Shown: one piece after another, positions 27,044-36,146 of the stretch
Numbering within the stretch: the stretch's first letter is position 1
How the letters are laid out: each line of letters begins with the position of its first letter
Assembly (NCBI GenBank): GCA_965228695.1
Contig: CBDDIB010000002.1
Location: 3,286,001-3,350,000, forward strand
Direction: 5' to 3'
From: JAJFJD01 sp965228695
Lineage (GTDB): Bacteria; Pseudomonadota; Alphaproteobacteria; UBA8366
DNA: 64,000 nucleotides
Notes under the pieces: generated by a model
The model's database searches: none
What the model was told of the DNA's origin: nothing
What the model saw: only the letters and a program-made list of their open reading frames with translations
Made by a program: the position numbers and the translations under genes

Positions 27044-27607
27044 ATGTTACGAGTATGTCTAGCGGTGATTTCGATCGCTCTGTTCATGACGGGCGCGCAG
27101 GCGGCTGAGCCGTATAAATTGAACCCCGGCGACGTGCTTGAAATCTCCGTTTGGAAAGAGGATGGCATGCAGCGGCAGGTTGCCGTGCTGCCGGATGGCA
27201 ACATTTCCTTTCCGTTGGCGGGGCACGTCAAAGCCGCCGGCATGACGCCGGAACAATTAAAGACGGTTCTCCAGAAGAAGCTGAAAAACTATTTCGCGGA
27301 TCCGGTGCTGACCGTTTCGGTGCTCCAGGTCACCGGCAATAAGATATATGTCATCGGCCAGGTTCGGGCGCCGGGCGAGTTTCCCGCGAACCGGCCGGTG
27401 GACGTGATGCAAGCGCTAAGTCTTGCCGGTGGATTGACGACCTTTGCGGCACAGGACGACATTAGAATCTTACGCCGCGATGCGACGGGAAAACAGCGAG
27501 CGCTCAAGTTCAGTTACTCCGATGTCGCAAAGGGTAAGGCGCTGGGCAGCAACATTGTTTTGCGGAGCGGCGACGTCGTTGTCGTTCCCACAAGTGGAAT
27601 ATTCTAG
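27044..27607 (+). CDS. Polysaccharide export protein (Wza/GumB/EpsA type)
   Basis: A 187-residue secreted protein. ATG 27044 is preceded by GAGGGGG and followed at once by a signal peptide (MLRVCLAVISIALFMTGAQA); upstream in-frame starts (26972 TTG, 27017 ATG) would bury it. The mature part starts YKLNPGDVLEISVWKED, the Poly_export motif, followed by an SLBB-type domain (IYVIGQVRAPGEFPANRPVDVMQALSLAGG in outline). No lipobox Cys is present, unlike Wza. It is a short form as in exosortase-linked loci. Role: periplasmic/outer-membrane part of the export channel. First gene of the large operon. Confidence 0.9.
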   Translation: MLRVCLAVISIALFMTGAQAAEPYKLNPGDVLEISVWKEDGMQRQVAVLPDGNISFPLAGHVKAAGMTPEQLKTVLQKKLKNYFADPVLTVSVLQVTGNKIYVIGQVRAPGEFPANRPVDVMQALSLAGGLTTFAAQDDIRILRRDATGKQRALKFSYSDVAKGKALGSNIVLRSGDVVVVPTSGIF

Positions 27608-27610
27608 GGG

Positions 27611-28837
27611 GTGACTGTGTCACACGGTAGGCATGGCCGGCTTTCAATGGCTATGGCAGGGAAGACTTGGCTCGCGGTTTCCGCCGCGCTTTGCGTCGCG
27701 ATGATCGGGCCGCAGAAAACATTCGCATCGGATTGGCTCCTCCAGGCGTCCGTGTCCGAGGAATTCGAGTATGACGACAATTTCCGCCTCAGTTCGACAT
27801 CGGAAGAAACCTTGTGGGGCTTCACGACGCGTCCGCGGGTAACGCTTGAGACGCACACGCCAACCGTGGACCTAATTCTTGGCGGAGACATCAGCTACGG
27901 CTTGTTTCCCGAGAATTCGGACGAAAATTCCTTCGACCAGCGTCTTGATGGAACCATCAGTAAAAAGGGTCCCCGCAGCCGCGTATCGGCAAACGGCGCG
28001 TTCACGCGCCAGACCACGCGGAGCACCGAAGATGAGGACACCGGCAGGGATTTCTCCGATGCGGTCCGGCTTTCCGGCAGCGGCGGGTTGTCGGGAAGCT
28101 ATCAATTGACCGAATTGATCGGGGTCGGCGCGCAGACTGGCGGGGTCTATACGACCTATGACACCAACGCGTTCGATGATTTCTTTAGCGTTTCGGCTGG
28201 TCCCTTCGTCTCCGTGCAGCTTTCGCAAAAAGACAGTGTACAATTCGCGACCAAATACACCCGGTTCGAGCGGCTCAGCGGATTGGACCGTGAGAGCGAC
28301 GCCTATTCGGGCGATGTTACGTTCACGCATATCTTCACGGAACAAGTTCGCGCAAGCGTGCGGGGCGGCGCAAACCATGTCCGCACTGATTTAGAAGAAC
28401 TTAACGGTTCGGCCGTAGTGTCCCGCTCGGAGAACAACACCGGATTTGAGGCGGGATTCACGGTTTCCTACACCGAGGAGCGCGGGCAGCTTAACGGCAG
28501 TTTCGACCGCTCGCTGACCCCAAGCGGCGAAGGACAGTTGCTGGAGCGGAATTCGGTTCGTCTCAATGCGAGTTATAGGGCGACACCGATGATTACCGCC
28601 GACCTGACGACGGCCTTCATCGATCAGGAGTCGAACACGGACGATTCCACCGGCCGTACGTTCTTCAGTATCGAACCGGGGGTGAGTTGGCAGTTTTTAC
28701 CGGACTGGAGCTTCAGGGTGGCCTATAAGTTCCGCACTCAAGATCGGGATACCGATGGCAGGGCATATTCCAACGGCGCGCGCGCGTCCGTGACTTGGCG
28801 CATGCCTGGTTGGGGGGCGAGGGGCGGCGTTAAGTAG
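27611..28837 (+). CDS. Outer-membrane beta-barrel protein of exosortase-type EPS loci
   Basis: A 408-residue protein with a signal peptide (KTWLAVSAALCVAMIGPQ) and a body made of alternating polar/hydrophobic strands (for example SVSEEFEYDDNFRLSS), typical of large outer-membrane barrels. It lies three bases after the export gene; AGGGGG at 27607-27612 would best serve the in-frame GTG at 27617, so the true start may be six bases later. Similar barrels follow the export gene in PEP-CTERM/exosortase exopolysaccharide loci and are thought to form the polymer exit pore. The C-terminus does not end in Phe, so a variant insertion signal is possible. Confidence 0.75.
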   Translation: MTVSHGRHGRLSMAMAGKTWLAVSAALCVAMIGPQKTFASDWLLQASVSEEFEYDDNFRLSSTSEETLWGFTTRPRVTLETHTPTVDLILGGDISYGLFPENSDENSFDQRLDGTISKKGPRSRVSANGAFTRQTTRSTEDEDTGRDFSDAVRLSGSGGLSGSYQLTELIGVGAQTGGVYTTYDTNAFDDFFSVSAGPFVSVQLSQKDSVQFATKYTRFERLSGLDRESDAYSGDVTFTHIFTEQVRASVRGGANHVRTDLEELNGSAVVSRSENNTGFEAGFTVSYTEERGQLNGSFDRSLTPSGEGQLLERNSVRLNASYRATPMITADLTTAFIDQESNTDDSTGRTFFSIEPGVSWQFLPDWSFRVAYKFRTQDRDTDGRAYSNGARASVTWRMPGWGARGGVK

Positions 28838-28862
28838 GAACGCACGAAAGGCTTTTTCGCCA

Positions 28863-30614
28863 ATGGCGATCGAAGAAGACGTCAAAGGGCCAAAGGACTA
28901 CCTGGATGCGGTGAAGCGCCGACGTTGGCGCTTGATCATTCCGGCATTCCTGGTTGTGATCATCGCGTCGATCGTCGCGGTATCGATTCCTGCGGTCTAT
29001 GAATCAACGGCGACGGTGCTGATCGAAGAACCCGAAGTACCGCGCGAATTCATCCAATCGACGATCACGAGTTTTGCCGCGCAGCGGCTGCAGGTCATCC
29101 AACAACGCGTGATGACGACGCAAAACCTTGTGTCGATCATCAACAAATTCGACCTGTTCAAGGATGAGCGGCGGCAAAAACCGATCAGCGAAATTGCGAG
29201 TGATTTTCGCGACAATATCTCGATGGACCTGGTCAGCGCCGAGGTGATTGATCCGCGGAGTGGCCAATCTATGCAGGCGACCATCGCCTTCAACATCTCC
29301 TATCAGGATTCAAGCCGCCGCGTCGCACAGCAGGTCGCCAACGAACTCGTCTCACTCTATTTGAATGAAAATCTTAGGGATCGCCGGGAAAAGGCTGCGG
29401 AGACTACTGGATTTCTTGCCGAGGAAGCGCGCCGTCTCGGGCAACTTGTAAGCGAAGTCGAAAACAAGATTGCCGAATTCAAGCGCCGCAATGCGGGGCA
29501 ACTGCCCGAGCAACTCGAGCTCAATCTCGGACTGATGCGCCGTGCCGAGGCGGATTTGGCGGATACGGCCCGGCGCATCCAACTGCTGGAAGAACGTAAA
29601 GTCGTCCTGCAATCCGAGTTATCGCAGCTCAGCCCGCATGGCGCCCGGACGATCGACGGCGAAACCGTGCTGAGCCCGTCGGAACGTCTGAAAGCGTTGC
29701 AGACGAAGCTCATCAGCATGCAGGGCGTTTATGGGGGCAACCATCCCGACGTGGTGAAGATGCGCCGCGAGATTACCGCGCTGCAAAAAGAAACCGGCGA
29801 GGGGACCAACGTCGACGCACTGAAATCGCAGTTGCAGATTGCCAACCAATCCTTGGTTACAACCCGAAAAAAATACGGGCCCAAACATCCGGACGTGGTG
29901 AACACCGAAAAGCAGATAGCCAGTCTCAAGGCCGCCATCCGAAATGCCGGGACCTCGAAACGCAATGGCTCGTTGACGCCGAAACCGGACAATCCCGCCT
30001 ATATAATGGCGCAGACGCAGCTCAAGAACCTCGACTCACAAATTCGGTCGTTGGTTCAGCAGCAAGCGGAAATCCGAAAGTCGCTTAAGATTCAGGAAGA
30101 ACGCGTGTTGAAAATTCCCGAAGCCGAACGGGAATATCTGGCGCTCAAACGCGACTATGACAATGCGTACATAAAATACAAAGAGGTGAAGGCGAAACAG
30201 CTTCAGGCGCAGCTTGCCCAGTCCTTGGAGACGGAGCGCAAGAGCGAGCGGTTCTCGTTGATCGAACCGCCGCAACTGCCGTTGAAGCCGGTTCGCCCGA
30301 ATCGGATTGCCATTCTGTTCATCGGCCTCGTCTTTGCTGGGGCGGCGGGGGTCGGTAACGTGTTTCTAGCGGAGACGATGGACGAGACGATCTACGGGCC
30401 AAAGCAATTGGCCGCGATTATCGGTCACCAGCCCTTGGTGGTTGTCCCGCTTATCAAGCAAAAAACGGCAAAGACCGGGCGGCGGTGGCTCATCGCGGCG
30501 GTCGTTCTCATAATCCTGGCGGCCATCGCCGCCGGGCTGTATGGCTTTCACGTTTACGTAAGGCCTTTGGACGTAATGTGGTTCTCGACGCTTCGGCGAT
30601 TTGGGTTCGGGTAG
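28863..30614 (+). CDS. Chain-length regulator (Wzc/GumC-type, without kinase domain)
   Basis: A 583-residue inner-membrane protein. The N-terminal Wzz domain has a first membrane helix (LIIPAFLVVIIASIVAVSI) followed by YESTATVLIEEPEVP. Residues about 180-460 are long coiled coils, with the GNVR-type segment LKRDYDNAYIKYKEVKAKQ before the second helix (IAILFIGLVFAGAAGVGN). A third helix near the C-terminus (LIAAVVLIILAAIAAGLYGF) is extra compared with the usual two. The kinase is a separate protein encoded next. Role: control of polymer length and coupling of the inner-membrane and outer-membrane export parts. Confidence 0.9.
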   Translation: MAIEEDVKGPKDYLDAVKRRRWRLIIPAFLVVIIASIVAVSIPAVYESTATVLIEEPEVPREFIQSTITSFAAQRLQVIQQRVMTTQNLVSIINKFDLFKDERRQKPISEIASDFRDNISMDLVSAEVIDPRSGQSMQATIAFNISYQDSSRRVAQQVANELVSLYLNENLRDRREKAAETTGFLAEEARRLGQLVSEVENKIAEFKRRNAGQLPEQLELNLGLMRRAEADLADTARRIQLLEERKVVLQSELSQLSPHGARTIDGETVLSPSERLKALQTKLISMQGVYGGNHPDVVKMRREITALQKETGEGTNVDALKSQLQIANQSLVTTRKKYGPKHPDVVNTEKQIASLKAAIRNAGTSKRNGSLTPKPDNPAYIMAQTQLKNLDSQIRSLVQQQAEIRKSLKIQEERVLKIPEAEREYLALKRDYDNAYIKYKEVKAKQLQAQLAQSLETERKSERFSLIEPPQLPLKPVRPNRIAILFIGLVFAGAAGVGNVFLAETMDETIYGPKQLAAIIGHQPLVVVPLIKQKTAKTGRRWLIAAVVLIILAAIAAGLYGFHVYVRPLDVMWFSTLRRFGFG

Positions 30615-30630
30615 GATAAGGGCGCACAGC

Positions 30631-31437
30631 ATGGATCGAACCCGCGTAGCTCTGGATAAGGCCCGGGAAAAGCGGCTTGGCGGCCGGCCGATATTTTCGG
30701 TATCGCCGCTGCCGACGCTGAACGCGAACCCGGTGCCGGTCAAATACCAGCAGACAAAGGTCCTGCCGTTATCGCCCAAGACGCTGCGGGCGAACAACGT
30801 GATTTCCGGGCTTGAGAATGAGCCGCTGGCCGATATTTATCGAATTCTCCGGACACATGTGCTGCGGCGGTTGGCGGCGGAAGGCTTGTCGACGATGGCG
30901 ATCTGCAGCGCCAACAAGGGCGACGGTAAGACGCTGACCGCGGTGAACCTCGCGATCAGTCTCGCCATGGACGTGAACCAGACCGTACTTTTGGTGGACC
31001 TGGATCTGCGCAGCCCGTCGGTCGCCGACACGTTGGGGATCGAGCCTGAATTCGGATTGGACGATTTTCTGCACGATACCGCCGATCTGCCGCAATGCCT
31101 GATCAATCCCGGGACCGAGCGGCTGGTCATTTTGCCGGTTCGGGCGCCGATGGAGCAATCCTCGGAAATGCTGGCGTCGCCGAAAATGGCGAAGTTGGCT
31201 CACGAGTTGAAGAATCGCTACCCGGACCGGATCGTGCTCTACGATTTGCCGCCGCTGCTCGCGACGGACGACTGCCTCGCCTTTATGTCGAATGTGGACG
31301 CGACGCTGTTCGTCGTGGCTGAAGGGGAAACGCCGCAACCCGATATCGAGCGGGCGCTGATGTTGCTCGGCGACAGCCCTTTGATCGGTACGGTACTGAA
31401 CAAATCAGCCCAAGAACAATACAACGCTTATCTTTAG
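30631..31437 (+). CDS. BY-kinase-like ATPase partner of the chain-length regulator (CpsD/CapB type)
   Basis: A 268-residue cytosolic P-loop protein. ATG 30631 is preferred; a TTG at 30601 would overlap the previous gene. Walker A is SANKGDGKTLTAVNLA, Walker A' is VLLVDLDLRSPSV, and the B-type strand is IVLYDLPPLLATDD. These are the marks of bacterial tyrosine kinases of the exopolysaccharide type. The usual C-terminal Tyr cluster is minimal: only two Tyr in the final EQYNAYL. It would phosphorylate itself and regulate polymerisation and export through the upstream membrane protein. Confidence 0.87.
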   Translation: MDRTRVALDKAREKRLGGRPIFSVSPLPTLNANPVPVKYQQTKVLPLSPKTLRANNVISGLENEPLADIYRILRTHVLRRLAAEGLSTMAICSANKGDGKTLTAVNLAISLAMDVNQTVLLVDLDLRSPSVADTLGIEPEFGLDDFLHDTADLPQCLINPGTERLVILPVRAPMEQSSEMLASPKMAKLAHELKNRYPDRIVLYDLPPLLATDDCLAFMSNVDATLFVVAEGETPQPDIERALMLLGDSPLIGTVLNKSAQEQYNAYL

Positions 31438-31515
31438 GCCGGTCTGCCGTGCCTCCGGGTGGGACGGGGCAGCGCGGATGTTTCGAGAACCGGCAAGCAT
31501 CAGGGACACGATGCC

Positions 31516-32340
31516 ATGTATGAATCGTTTTACGGATTGAAGGAGAAGCCGTTCACCCTGACGCCTGATCCGGAATTCCTGTACATGAGTCGGCAGCATG
31601 AAAATGCCCTGACGATGTTGGAATACGGGCTGACGTTGCATGGCGGTATTACGGTGATTACCGGCGAAGTTGGATCGGGCAAGACGACGCTGATCCGGCG
31701 CGCGATGCAGGTGCTCGACCCGCAGTTTACGGTCGGCATGATCAACAACACGCATCGCAACATCGGCGAACTCCTGAAATGGGTCCTGTTCGCCTATGAC
31801 CTCGACTACAGCAGCAGCGACAAAGCCGAGCTGTATCACATCTTCTTCGATTTCGTGGTCAATCAGTATGCCGCCAACCGGCGGACATTGCTGATTATCG
31901 ACGAAGCGCAGAACATGGATATCGAGACGCTCGAAGAATTGCGGATGCTGACGAATGTGAACAGCGATAAGGATCAGATCCTGCAGCTTCTTCTCGTTGG
32001 ACAGCCCGAATTGAACGACAAGCTGCGCCAGCCGGAATTGCGGCAATTCGCTCAGCGCATCTCCTCCGGCTTTCATCTGACGCCGCTGGAATTCCGCGAT
32101 ACCCGGGAATATATCCACCACCGCATATCGGTGGCCGGCGGCGCGCCCGGCATCTTCGACGATATGGCCTGCGGCGCCGTGCATTATCAGACCAAAGGCG
32201 TTCCCCGGCTGATCAACACGCTCTGTGACGCGGCCCTCGTCTACGGGTTCGCGGAAGATAGGGAACAGATTGATATTGATACGATTTTCGATGTCGTTTT
32301 AGACAAAAACCAAGGCCCGCTCAGTCCATTCATGGTGTGA
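31516..32340 (+). CDS. ExeA-like AAA ATPase of exosortase/EPS loci
   Basis: A 274-residue ATPase. ATG 31516 begins the family N-terminus MYESFYGLKEKPFTLTPDPE. Walker A is TGEVGSGKTTLIRR and Walker B is TLLIIDEAQNM; QRISSGFHLTPL and GVPRLINTLCDAAL are typical later blocks. It corresponds to the secretion-ATPase subfamily found in PEP-CTERM/exosortase exopolysaccharide loci. The C-terminal peptidoglycan-binding domain of true ExeA is absent. Its exact job is unknown; it probably energises assembly or regulation of the export complex. Confidence 0.88.
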   Translation: MYESFYGLKEKPFTLTPDPEFLYMSRQHENALTMLEYGLTLHGGITVITGEVGSGKTTLIRRAMQVLDPQFTVGMINNTHRNIGELLKWVLFAYDLDYSSSDKAELYHIFFDFVVNQYAANRRTLLIIDEAQNMDIETLEELRMLTNVNSDKDQILQLLLVGQPELNDKLRQPELRQFAQRISSGFHLTPLEFRDTREYIHHRISVAGGAPGIFDDMACGAVHYQTKGVPRLINTLCDAALVYGFAEDREQIDIDTIFDVVLDKNQGPLSPFMV

Positions 32341-32413
32341 CAGGCGGTGCGCGCCGGTCACGGAAATTTCGCACAAGAACGGGCCAAGCCGGCTCTCTGG
32401 TAAATCCGATTGC

Positions 32414-33616
32414 ATGATGAATAAAACGATCTGCGTGGTTGGGCTCGGATATATCGGGCTTCCGACAGCTTCTATTCTAGGCACGAAGGGGTATCGTGTG
32501 GTCGGTGTGGATGCGTCGCCCAAGGTCGTCGAGACGATCAATCGCGGCGAGATTCATTTCTTCGAGCCCGATCTTGATATTCTGGTCCGATCGGCGGTGA
32601 ACGCCGGCAATCTGGTCGCCGTTTCCGAGCCGCAGTCGGCCGATATTTTCATCATTGCCGTACCGACGCCGCTCGACGACGGGGACAAGGCGCCGGATAT
32701 TTCCTACGTGGAAGCGGCGACGCGCAGCATCGCACCCTATGTCAAGAACGGCGATCTCGTCCTTATCGAGTCCACGATCCCGGTGGGAACCACGACCGGC
32801 GCGGTCTTGCCGATCCTGCAGCGGGAGAGCGCGGATGGGGCGGCGGGCGTGCGGTTGGCGCATTGTCCCGAACGGGTGCTTCCCGGGCGTATTCTCATCG
32901 AGTTGATCGACAACGACCGCATCGTCGGCGGGATCGACGAGGATTCTGCGGCCGCGGCGGCCGAATTCTACGAGACCTTCGTGCACGGTCAGGTCTACCG
33001 GACGGACGCGGCAACGGCCGAAATGGCGAAATTGGCCGAGAATACCTTCCGCGACGTCAATATCGCGTTGGCGAACGAATTGTCGGTGGTGTGCGACCCG
33101 CACGGGATCGACCCGTGGGAAATGATCAAGCTCGCCAACCGCCATCCGCGGGTCAATATTCTGCAGCCGGGCCCCGGCGTGGGCGGGCATTGTATCGCGG
33201 TGGATCCCTGGTTCATTGCCGCCGGCGAGCCGAACGCACGGCTCATCCGCACCGCGCGGGAGGTCAACGACGGCAAGCCCGATTGGGTGATCGGCAAGGT
33301 CCGCGACGCGGTGGCCGGCATGTCGTCGCCGGTCATCGGGTGCCTCGGTCTCGCCTTCAAGGCGGATGTGGACGATCTGCGCGGCTCTCCCGCAGAATTC
33401 ATCGCGCGCCGGCTCCAGGACGAGGCGATCGGCGACTTGATGGTGTGTGAGCCGAACATCTCCGACCACGCGGCGTTTACGCTTTCGACATTGGACGAGG
33501 TCTTGGCGCGGGCCGACGTCATCGTCCTGCTCGTCGACCATAAGGAATTCAGATCGCTCCGCCCGGAGGATATGGGCGACAAGACCGTCATTGATACGCG
33601 CGGGGTCATCCGCTGA
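32414..33616 (+). CDS. wecC: UDP-N-acetyl-D-mannosamine dehydrogenase
   Basis: A 400-residue NAD-dependent nucleotide-sugar dehydrogenase. It opens with ICVVGLGYIGLPTASILGTKG (Rossmann) and carries the catalytic Cys in GPGVGGHCIAVDPWF, where -AVDPWF is the WecC-type variant. ENTFRDVNIALANELSV is the central helix block. It oxidises UDP-ManNAc to UDP-ManNAcA. Its stop overlaps the start of wecB by one base (TGATG), so the two are translationally coupled and make UDP-ManNAcA from UDP-GlcNAc together. Confidence 0.92.
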   Translation: MMNKTICVVGLGYIGLPTASILGTKGYRVVGVDASPKVVETINRGEIHFFEPDLDILVRSAVNAGNLVAVSEPQSADIFIIAVPTPLDDGDKAPDISYVEAATRSIAPYVKNGDLVLIESTIPVGTTTGAVLPILQRESADGAAGVRLAHCPERVLPGRILIELIDNDRIVGGIDEDSAAAAAEFYETFVHGQVYRTDAATAEMAKLAENTFRDVNIALANELSVVCDPHGIDPWEMIKLANRHPRVNILQPGPGVGGHCIAVDPWFIAAGEPNARLIRTAREVNDGKPDWVIGKVRDAVAGMSSPVIGCLGLAFKADVDDLRGSPAEFIARRLQDEAIGDLMVCEPNISDHAAFTLSTLDEVLARADVIVLLVDHKEFRSLRPEDMGDKTVIDTRGVIR

Positions 33617-34809
33617 TGCCGTTGCGTGTCCTCAGCGTCGTGGGTACCCGGCCGGAAGCCATCAAGCTCGCCCCGGTGATCCTGCGCTTGCGGGATGCGC
33701 CGGGGATTCACGGGTCGGTCTGCGCAAGCGGACAGCATCGCGAGATGCTCGACCAGGTGCTGGACCTGTTCGATATCGTTCCCGACTACGATCTCGATGT
33801 GATGCGGCCGGGACAGGATTTGTATGACGTCACGTCCCGCGTATTGCTTGCGATGCGGGACGTTTTGGATCAGGAACGGCCGGATATCGTTCTGGTACAA
33901 GGCGATACGACGACATGTCTGTCCGCCGCGCTGGCGGCTTTCTACGCCGGAGTGCCGGTCGGGCATATCGAAGCCGGATTACGCACCGGAGACTTGGCCG
34001 CACCGTTTCCGGAGGAAGCGAACCGTTCCCTCGTGACCCGGATTACCACGCTGCATTTCGCGCCGACCGAGCAGTCCCGCGAAAACCTGCTCGGCGAAGG
34101 AATCGCACCGGAAAGTATTTTGGTCACCGGCAACACCGTTATCGACGCCTTGTTGTCCATCCGCGACCGGGCCGCCGCACTCGCGGCGTTTCCCTTTGCC
34201 GACAGTCTTCGGTCCGACTGGCTCAAGCCCGGCGCGCGGCGGTTGCTTGTCACCGGGCATCGCCGCGAGAATTTCGGACCGGGGTTCGAGAATCTTTGTA
34301 ACGCGATTGCCGATCTTGCGACCCGTCATCCCGACTGGCGGGTCATCTACCCCGTGCACCTAAATCCGAATGTGCAGGAGCCGGTGCGCCGAATTCTGGG
34401 CGGCGTTAAAAACGTCGCATTGATCGAACCTTTGGACTATTTACCCTTCGTGTGGCTGATGGATACGGCGGATGTCATCCTGACCGATTCCGGCGGTATC
34501 CAAGAGGAAGCACCGTCGCTCGGCAAGCCGGTCCTAGTCATGCGTGACGTAACGGAGCGGCCGGAAGCCGTGCAGGCGGGAACCGTTCGGTTGGTCGGAA
34601 CCGATAGGAACAAGATCGTTGCCGGCGTGGAAACTGTAATGCACGACGATGAGACGTACAGACGGATGTCCAAGGCGCATAACCCCTATGGGGATGGCAA
34701 GGCCGCGGAGCGTATTCTCGGCGCGATCGAGGGATGGGCGAGCATCGGTTCGGCGGATCCTGGCGGTGGTGCATTGACCGCAGGCAGCGCGGGTAGGGCA
34801 AAGGCATGA
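33616..34809 (+). CDS. wecB: UDP-N-acetylglucosamine 2-epimerase (non-hydrolysing)
   Basis: A 397-residue epimerase starting LRVLSVVGTRPEAIKLAPVI, the family signature. HIEAGLRTGD, TGHRRENFG and TDSGGIQEEAPSLGKPVLVM hold the UDP- and substrate-binding residues. It interconverts UDP-GlcNAc and UDP-ManNAc, feeding wecC. It overlaps wecC by one base and the next gene by four (ATGA), so this is one tightly coupled operon segment. Confidence 0.93.
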   Translation: MPLRVLSVVGTRPEAIKLAPVILRLRDAPGIHGSVCASGQHREMLDQVLDLFDIVPDYDLDVMRPGQDLYDVTSRVLLAMRDVLDQERPDIVLVQGDTTTCLSAALAAFYAGVPVGHIEAGLRTGDLAAPFPEEANRSLVTRITTLHFAPTEQSRENLLGEGIAPESILVTGNTVIDALLSIRDRAAALAAFPFADSLRSDWLKPGARRLLVTGHRRENFGPGFENLCNAIADLATRHPDWRVIYPVHLNPNVQEPVRRILGGVKNVALIEPLDYLPFVWLMDTADVILTDSGGIQEEAPSLGKPVLVMRDVTERPEAVQAGTVRLVGTDRNKIVAGVETVMHDDETYRRMSKAHNPYGDGKAAERILGAIEGWASIGSADPGGGALTAGSAGRAKA

Positions 34810-36086
34810 GCGTAGTCGCTGTCGTTGGCCTGGGATATGTGGGGTTGCCGTTGGCGGTCGCCTTCGGGCGCGTGACCGAAACGATCGGCATTGATCTGTC
34901 GCCGGAAAAGGTCGACCAATACCGGACCGGGAATGATCCAACCGGCGAAGTGCCGAAAGCGGCGTTCGACGCGGCATCCCAGCTGACCGTTACGACGGAT
35001 TTCGAAGCGCTCTCCGCGGCTGATTTCGTGGTGGTCGCGGTGCCGACGCCGGTGGACGGTGCGCATAACCCTGATTTCAGCCCACTTATCGCAGCGACCC
35101 GGTCGATCGGCCCTCATCTCAAGAAAGGCGCCGTCGTCATCTACGAATCCACCGTGTATCCGGGTGCGACGGAAGAGGTCTGCCTGCCGGTTCTAGAGGA
35201 AAGCAGCGGATTGAGCTGGCGGCGGGACTTCCATATCGGGTACTCGCCGGAGCGGATAAACCCCGGCGACCCGGAACACCGGCTCGAGACCATCACGAAG
35301 GTGGTCGCGGGTGACGATGCGGAAACCCTGGACCGCGTGGCCGCCTTGTACGAACAGATCATCGATGCCGGCGTGCATCGCGCCGCGAGCATTCGCGTCG
35401 CCGAAGCGGCAAAAGTCATCGAGAATACTCAACGCGATCTGAACATCGCCTTGATGAACGAGCTTGCGATCATATTCGACCGCGCCGGCCTCGATACGAT
35501 GGATGTGTTGGCGGCCGCACGGACGAAATGGAACTTCCTGCCGTTCCGGCCGGGGCTGGTGGGCGGGCATTGTATCGGCGTCGATCCCTATTACCTGACC
35601 CACAAGGCCGAAGCGCTCGGATATCATCCCGAGGTGATTCTGGCCGGACGGCGGATCAACGACGGCATGGGAGCGTTCGTGGCGCAGCAGACCGTCAAAT
35701 GTCTGGCGAAGTCCGGCAGTCCGGTCAACGGCGCCAAGGTATCGGTCCTCGGCATCACGTTTAAGGAAAACGTATCCGACCTTCGAAACTCGAAGGTCTT
35801 CGACCTCATCGGGGAACTTCGAAGCTATGGCATCGACGTTTCCGTGCATGATCCGATGGTCTCGGACACGGGGATCGATCGGGTGGAGGACATCGAGTTG
35901 GTGTCCTGGGACGATCTGCCGGAATCGGATGGTTTGATTGCGGCGGTGGCGCACAATGCCTTTCTCGACCGCCCGCTGAGCGACTTGGTTGGTAAAGTTC
36001 GGGCCGGCGGCTGTTTTATCGATCTGGGGTCGATGTATGATCGCGCAGCGCTGCAGGCGGCCGGGCTGCGGGTATGGCGGTTGTGA
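34806..36086 (+). CDS. UDP-HexNAc 6-dehydrogenase (TviB/WbpO type)
   Basis: A 426-residue second nucleotide-sugar dehydrogenase. Rossmann motif VVAVVGLGYVGLPLAVAFG, catalytic Cys in GLVGGHCIGVDPYYLTHKAE, and FKENVSDLRNSK at the C-terminal domain. The -GVDPYYLTHKA variant is typical of the Vi-antigen TviB/WbpO group, which oxidises UDP-GlcNAc or UDP-GalNAc to the uronic acid. The DNA overlap of four bases with wecB ties it to the uronate pathway. A 4-epimerase partner is not visible in the window, so UDP-GlcNAcA is the simplest product. Confidence 0.87.
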   Translation: MSVVAVVGLGYVGLPLAVAFGRVTETIGIDLSPEKVDQYRTGNDPTGEVPKAAFDAASQLTVTTDFEALSAADFVVVAVPTPVDGAHNPDFSPLIAATRSIGPHLKKGAVVIYESTVYPGATEEVCLPVLEESSGLSWRRDFHIGYSPERINPGDPEHRLETITKVVAGDDAETLDRVAALYEQIIDAGVHRAASIRVAEAAKVIENTQRDLNIALMNELAIIFDRAGLDTMDVLAAARTKWNFLPFRPGLVGGHCIGVDPYYLTHKAEALGYHPEVILAGRRINDGMGAFVAQQTVKCLAKSGSPVNGAKVSVLGITFKENVSDLRNSKVFDLIGELRSYGIDVSVHDPMVSDTGIDRVEDIELVSWDDLPESDGLIAAVAHNAFLDRPLSDLVGKVRAGGCFIDLGSMYDRAALQAAGLRVWRL

Positions 36087-36146
36087 TGCCGGTACAGCGG
36101 AATTCACTCGTTCTGGGGGAGATGTCCGGGCGACGGACATAAGGGC

